NCBI GenBank assembly: GCA_938039795.1
Contig: CALHWU010000019.1
Coordinates: 1 to 7,231, forward strand
Direction: 5' to 3'
Source: an uncultured Muribaculaceae bacterium
Lineage (GTDB): Bacteria; Bacteroidota; Bacteroidia; Bacteroidales; Muribaculaceae
DNA length: 7,231 bases
The position numbers and the translations under genes were made by a program. Below are positions 7,034 to 7,231 of the stretch, in pieces. The first letter of the stretch is position 1; each line of letters opens with the position of its first letter. Below the pieces are notes generated by a model that was not told the origin of the DNA, searched no databases, and saw only the letters and a program-made list of their open reading frames with translations.

Positions 7034-7231
7034 TTATTTCTTCAGATCGGCGACCTTCTGCAGCGTCAGCTTGAGCTGGCCGTAGAAACGCTCTACAGCG
7101 GGGATATACATCCGCTCCGAAGGAGAGTGGACACCCTGCAGCGTGGGACCGAACGACACCATGTCGAGGTGGGGGAACTTCTCAAGGAAGAGTCCGCACT
7201 CCAGACCGGCGTGGATAGCCTTTATGGCGGG
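7034..7231 (-). CDS. pepD: PepD-type aminoacyl-histidine dipeptidase (M20C), C-terminal 65 residues
   Basis: C-terminal end of a cytosolic non-specific dipeptidase of metallopeptidase family M20C, which hydrolyses Xaa-His and other dipeptides. It is read on the minus strand; the 5' part lies beyond the window's right edge. The fragment contains AIHAGLECGLFLEKFPHLDM, whose His in the IHAGLECG block is the expected late metal ligand of the family. VSFGPTLQGVHSPSERMYI then matches the dimer and substrate-pocket region of PepD proteins, and the fragment ends ADLKK before TAA at 7034-7036. It is convergent with tsaE and shares the terminator between them. The family call is firm; the exact substrate is unknown. 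Confidence 0.93.
   Translation of the reverse strand, partial: PAIKAIHAGLECGLFLEKFPHLDMVSFGPTLQGVHSPSERMYIPAVERFYGQLKLTLQKVADLKK

Overview
The window looks like a chromosomal stretch of a high-GC member of the Bacteroidales. The evidence is a PorW/SprE-type lipoprotein and a PorX-type response regulator (both typical of Bacteroidota), two promoters of the Bacteroidota TAnnTTTG class lying almost on top of their start codons, and little Shine-Dalgarno sequence. A gut lineage such as Muribaculaceae or Alistipes would fit the base composition, but the window alone does not settle the family.

Layout, left to right: the C-terminal 394 residues of GroEL (plus strand, cut by the window edge), closed by a strong intrinsic terminator; a TAACTTTG promoter; porW/sprE (968 aa TPR lipoprotein); a small gene for a four-helix-bundle 'suffix' family protein (195 aa); a second, nearly identical TAACTTTG promoter; porX (523 aa, receiver plus PglZ phosphatase-like domain); tsaE (142 aa, overlapping porX by 4 nt); a perfect 15-bp hairpin that can terminate transcription from both sides; and, convergent on the minus strand, the last 65 residues of a PepD-type (M20C) dipeptidase.

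PorW and PorX are both known from type IX secretion: PorW/SprE as an envelope lipoprotein of the machine and PorX as the cytoplasmic response regulator controlling it. Here they are neighbours with matching promoter cores, so co-regulation is plausible. TsaE (the t6A tRNA-modification ATPase) is translationally coupled to PorX but has no obvious functional tie to it.

The most unusual part is 4104-4897. The four-helix-bundle gene is bracketed by two arrays of a 9-nt unit built on ATCRGA, which switches after a short GC-rich centre to its complement TCYGAT, so each array is an imperfect palindrome. Both arrays have exactly five TCYGAT units in the right half, one 10-nt step in the left half, and a shared exact 15-mer. 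The left array is translated as an acidic Ser/Asp/Asn tail of PorW; the right array supplies the Asn-Gln-Ser tail and stop codon of the four-helix-bundle protein and runs towards the porX promoter. This looks like a repeat-bounded cassette inserted between porW and porX. Weaker 9-nt-phased copies of a related ATAGCT motif occur after groEL and across the tsaE stop codon.
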